DNA of 64,000 nt, taken from NCBI RefSeq assembly GCF_002890915.1, contig NZ_POUT01000012.1, positions 44,093-108,092 of the forward strand, given 5' to 3'. This DNA comes from Stutzerimonas stutzeri. GTDB taxonomy: Bacteria > Pseudomonadota > Gammaproteobacteria > Pseudomonadales > Pseudomonadaceae. The notes under the pieces were generated by a model. That model saw only the letters and a list, made by a program, of their open reading frames with translations, had not been told where the DNA came from and ran no database searches. Shown here in pieces: positions 61,875-64,000 of the stretch (the first letter of the stretch is position 1; every line of letters starts with the position of its first letter). Both the position numbers and the translations under genes were made by a program.

Positions 61875-62882
61875 ATGCTTATCAAGACTCCCATTTCCGG
61901 CGAATGCCATGAGTCAGAGGTGACGCCGGAGGCGGTTTACCTGAATCGCCGCCGGCTGCTCCAGGGGACACTGCTGTCCGTTGCGGCAGCGGGCATATCG
62001 CCGTTCGCCAAGGCTGCTGAGCGCTACGAGGGCGTGGAGCCGGCGCCAGCCTCGGCCTGGTTCACTGAAAAGCTGGCCGGGGCTCGTTGGCAGGCGATCG
62101 TGGCCCAGGGCGAGGCGATCACGCCTTTTTCCGACGCCACGCATTACAACAACTTCTACGAATTCGGTCCCAACAAGGGCGACCCGGCGCGCCATGCGTC
62201 GGCGTTGAAGGTCGAACCCTGGGCGGTGGTCGTCGACGGGGAGGTCGATAACCCCGGGCGCTACTCTCTCGAGGATCTGTTTCCGCAAGGCCGTCTGGAG
62301 GAGCGCATCTACCGGCTGCGCTGTGTCGAGGCGTGGTCGATGGTGATTCCCTGGCTGGGCTTTCCCCTGGCCGACCTGATTCGCCGGCTGCAACCTCGTT
62401 CTGCCGCCCGGTTCATTCGCTTCGAAACGGCCTACAGGCCCGAGGAGATGCGCGGTACCCGTTCGGGCTTCGCCTTGATCGACTGGCCCTATGTCGAGGG
62501 CCTACGCATGGATGAGGCGATGCACCCGTTGACCTTGCTGGCTGTCGGCATGTACGGGCGGGTCCTGCCCAACCAGAACGGTGCGCCTCTGCGCTTGGTC
62601 GTACCCTGGAAGTACGGCTTCAAGAGTATCAAGTCGATCGTGCGGATCAGTTTCGTGCGTGATCAGCCGGCGACCACCTGGCAGACGATGGCTCCGCAGG
62701 AGTACGGCTTCTACGCGAACGTGAACCCCAAGGTCTCGCATCCGCGCTGGTCCCAGGCGCGCGAGCGTCGCCTTCCCGGCAGCCTGTTCAGTCCTAATTT
62801 GCGTGACACGCTGCTGTTCAACGGTTACGCCGAGCAGGTGGCGGGTCTGTATAGCACGATGGATCTCAGCAAGGACTATTGA
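61875..62882 (+). CDS. msrP: Methionine-sulfoxide reductase catalytic subunit MsrP
   Basis: MsrP is a molybdopterin enzyme that repairs oxidised methionines in periplasmic proteins. The 335-residue product has a Tat signal (RRR at 25-27 followed by LLQG and a hydrophobic stretch), the HYNNFYEFGPNKGDPA segment, and Cys150 in RLRCVEAWSM, the expected molybdenum ligand. ATG 61875 follows GGAGG by 5 nt. msrQ overlaps its stop by one base. Confidence 0.95.
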   Translation: MLIKTPISGECHESEVTPEAVYLNRRRLLQGTLLSVAAAGISPFAKAAERYEGVEPAPASAWFTEKLAGARWQAIVAQGEAITPFSDATHYNNFYEFGPNKGDPARHASALKVEPWAVVVDGEVDNPGRYSLEDLFPQGRLEERIYRLRCVEAWSMVIPWLGFPLADLIRRLQPRSAARFIRFETAYRPEEMRGTRSGFALIDWPYVEGLRMDEAMHPLTLLAVGMYGRVLPNQNGAPLRLVVPWKYGFKSIKSIVRISFVRDQPATTWQTMAPQEYGFYANVNPKVSHPRWSQARERRLPGSLFSPNLRDTLLFNGYAEQVAGLYSTMDLSKDY

Positions 62883-63514
62883 TGCGTTACGCGTGGTGGC
62901 GGATCGCGATATTCACCAGCGCGGCAAGCGTGCCTTGTTACTGGCTGGCCCTGGCTTGGCAATTCGCGCTGGGGCCGGATCCCGGCAAGGTGCTGGTCGA
63001 CAACCTGGGCCAGGGTGCTCTGGTGTTGCTGCTTCTGACCTTGGGGATGACACCTCTGCAACGGGTTACGGGCTGGGGCGGCTGGCTGGCCGTGCGTCGC
63101 CAGCTCGGGCTTTGGACGTTCAGCTATGCCCTGCTGCACCTGACCAGCTATCTGTATTTCCTGCTGGGCGGCGAGTTCTCCCGCCTGGGTGAGGAGCTAC
63201 AGGAGCGGCCATACATTCTGGTTGGCATGCTCGGGTTCCTGGGGTTGACGGCATTGGCACTCACCTCCAATCGATGGAGCATGCGTCGGCTCGGTAAGCG
63301 CTGGAAGGCGCTGCACCGACTGATCTATCTGATCGTCATCATCGCACTGCTGCACATGCTCTGGGTCGTTCGGTCAGATGTCGGGCGCTGGTTCCTGTAC
63401 GCCGGTATCGCCACGATGCTGCTCGCGTTGCGGATTCCGATCGTTGCTATCGCCCTGGGTAAGTTGCAGCGTGGGAAAAAGAAAATCCGTAATAAACCCG
63501 AAATAAACGGTTGA
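62882..63514 (+). CDS. msrQ: Haem-binding membrane subunit MsrQ
   Basis: MsrQ passes electrons from the quinone pool to MsrP. The 210-residue product has five to six membrane segments of the ferric-reductase-like family with haem-ligand His in LLHLTSYLYF and LHRLIYLIVIIALLHMLW. ATG 62882 overlaps the msrP stop (TGATG). Its stop codon at 63512-63514 lies inside the -35 box of the first rRNA promoter. Confidence 0.95.
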   Translation: MRYAWWRIAIFTSAASVPCYWLALAWQFALGPDPGKVLVDNLGQGALVLLLLTLGMTPLQRVTGWGGWLAVRRQLGLWTFSYALLHLTSYLYFLLGGEFSRLGEELQERPYILVGMLGFLGLTALALTSNRWSMRRLGKRWKALHRLIYLIVIIALLHMLWVVRSDVGRWFLYAGIATMLLALRIPIVAIALGKLQRGKKKIRNKPEING

Positions 63515-63538
63515 CGGGGGAAATCAGGTCCCTATAAT
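63511..63538 (+). promoter_or_regulatory. rRNA operon promoter P1
   Basis: TTGACG (63511-63516), 16-bp spacer, TATAAT (63533-63538), discriminator GCGC. The -35 overlaps the msrQ stop codon. Confidence 0.85.
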
Positions 63539-63607
63539 GCGCACCACTTCCGGCGCAGTCCTCAAGCAAAACCTCTTGTAAATCAAAAGGTTAGCGAAAT
63601 AAAGAGG

Positions 63608-63635
63608 TTGCACTGGCGGCGAATTCGAGTAGAAT
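63608..63635 (+). promoter_or_regulatory. rRNA operon promoter P2
   Basis: TTGCAC (63608-63613), 16-bp spacer, TAGAAT (63630-63635), discriminator GCGCC. Confidence 0.75.
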
Positions 63636-63713
63636 GCGCCGGGCTGGCAGAGGCGGTGGTCGAGTCCTGTCGGTGCTTCGGTCGGTTCGATCGAAAGCGG
63701 TTGAAAGAGGTGG

Positions 63714-63741
63714 TTGACAGTGGTTTTGAACGCTGTATGAT
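63714..63741 (+). promoter_or_regulatory. rRNA operon promoter P3
   Basis: TTGACA (63714-63719), 16-bp spacer, TATGAT (63736-63741), then TCGCC. Confidence 0.75.
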
Positions 63742-63820
63742 TCGCCTCCCGCTGACGAGAGATGCAGGTTGATCGAAGGCGGCAAGCGGTTGAGTAGAAA
63801 AGAAATTTTCGAAAAACAGC

Positions 63821-63848
63821 TTGACAGCGAGAAAGGCTGCTGTAGAAT
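63821..63848 (+). promoter_or_regulatory. rRNA operon promoter P4
   Basis: TTGACA (63821-63826), 16-bp spacer, TAGAAT (63843-63848), discriminator GCGCGG. It is the nearest promoter to the leader. Confidence 0.85.
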
Positions 63849-63884
63849 GCGCGGCCTCGGTTGAGACGAAAGACTTGATCGAAA

Positions 63885-63896
63885 CGCTCTTTAACA
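63885..63896 (+). promoter_or_regulatory. boxA antitermination element of the rRNA leader
   Basis: CGCTCTTTAACA matches the boxA consensus TGCTCTTTAACA at 11 of 12 positions. The following 104 bp to the window end are leader sequence; the 16S rRNA gene is expected just beyond base 64000. Confidence 0.9.
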
Positions 63897-64000
63897 ACTG
63901 AATCAAGCAATTCGTGTGGGCGCTTGTGAATGTAAGACTGGTAGTCGCAAGATTATCAGCATCACAAAGCAACACTCGTGAATTCGAGAGTTACTCTTTC

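Overview
This 64 kb window is a piece of core chromosome from a Pseudomonas-type gammaproteobacterium. The evidence is the gene content and order: infB-rbfA-truB-rpsO-pnp, pcnB-crcZ-cbrB-cbrA, gluQ-dksA, purH-purD-retS, mrcB-lpoP, ilvIHC-pssA, msrPQ. GC is high throughout, and REP-type palindromes, sigma-54 promoters and PrrF/CrcZ small RNAs are present. There is no phage, plasmid, CRISPR or insertion sequence. The novelty is in intergenic DNA, regulation and local rearrangement rather than in a foreign island.

Layout. 1-6300 (+): translation/RNA cluster infB (5' end outside the window), rbfA, truB, rpsO, pnp. 6300-6970 (+): a BON-domain periplasmic protein behind what looks like a complete sigma-54 control region (paired palindromes, IHF site, -24/-12). 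7015-11549 (-): an AsmA-like DUF748 protein with two tandem DUF2845 proteins, and an MpaB-type oxygenase. 11658-17848 (-): pgi, panD, panC, panB, folK, pcnB. 18200-23314 (-): the carbon-catabolite control locus cbrX-cbrA-cbrB and the sRNA CrcZ. 23655-25095 (-): gluQ, dksA. 25287-29575 (+): aminotransferase, sfsA, rfbD, an AEC transporter and a 28-residue membrane peptide. 29627-31402 (-): two membrane proteins. 31722-46349 (-): retS, purD, purH, fis, dusB, a DUF3426 protein, prmA, accC, accB, aroQ, dsbD, a Rieske protein. 46483-49182 (+): phuUVW haem-uptake genes without phuR/S/T. 49217-49327 (-): one PrrF iron sRNA with Fur box. 49410-53042 (-): cbpA, a TfoX C-terminal protein, a methyltransferase and an APH/P-loop kinase. 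53202-56603 (+): mrcB, lpoP, yqcC. 56684-57109 (-): DUF4124. 57513-63514 (+): ilvI, ilvH, ilvC, pssA, msrP, msrQ. 63511-64000: four tandem rRNA promoters and the boxA leader of an rRNA operon whose 16S gene should begin just past the window.

How genes work together. CbrA/CbrB would switch on crcZ through sigma-54, and CrcZ carries several A-rich motifs of the kind that titrate Hfq/Crc. DksA is encoded here, and so are GC-rich-discriminator rrn promoters of the type it controls. LpoP activates MrcB. MsrP and MsrQ form a periplasmic methionine-sulfoxide repair pair. AccB/AccC start fatty-acid synthesis. PurH/PurD complete IMP synthesis steps. IlvIHC makes branched-chain amino acids.

Most interesting: (1) a family of 7-bp-periodic intergenic repeats (GCNNNAA-like) at six or more places, including two perfect arrays of exactly 11 copies of different heptamers; (2) the sigma-54/IHF/double-palindrome region of the BON gene; (3) a phu haem operon cut off at a synteny break but retaining PrrF; (4) a 28-aa membrane peptide; (5) a possibly leaderless mrcB; (6) the uncharacterised DUF748-DUF2845-DUF2845 operon.
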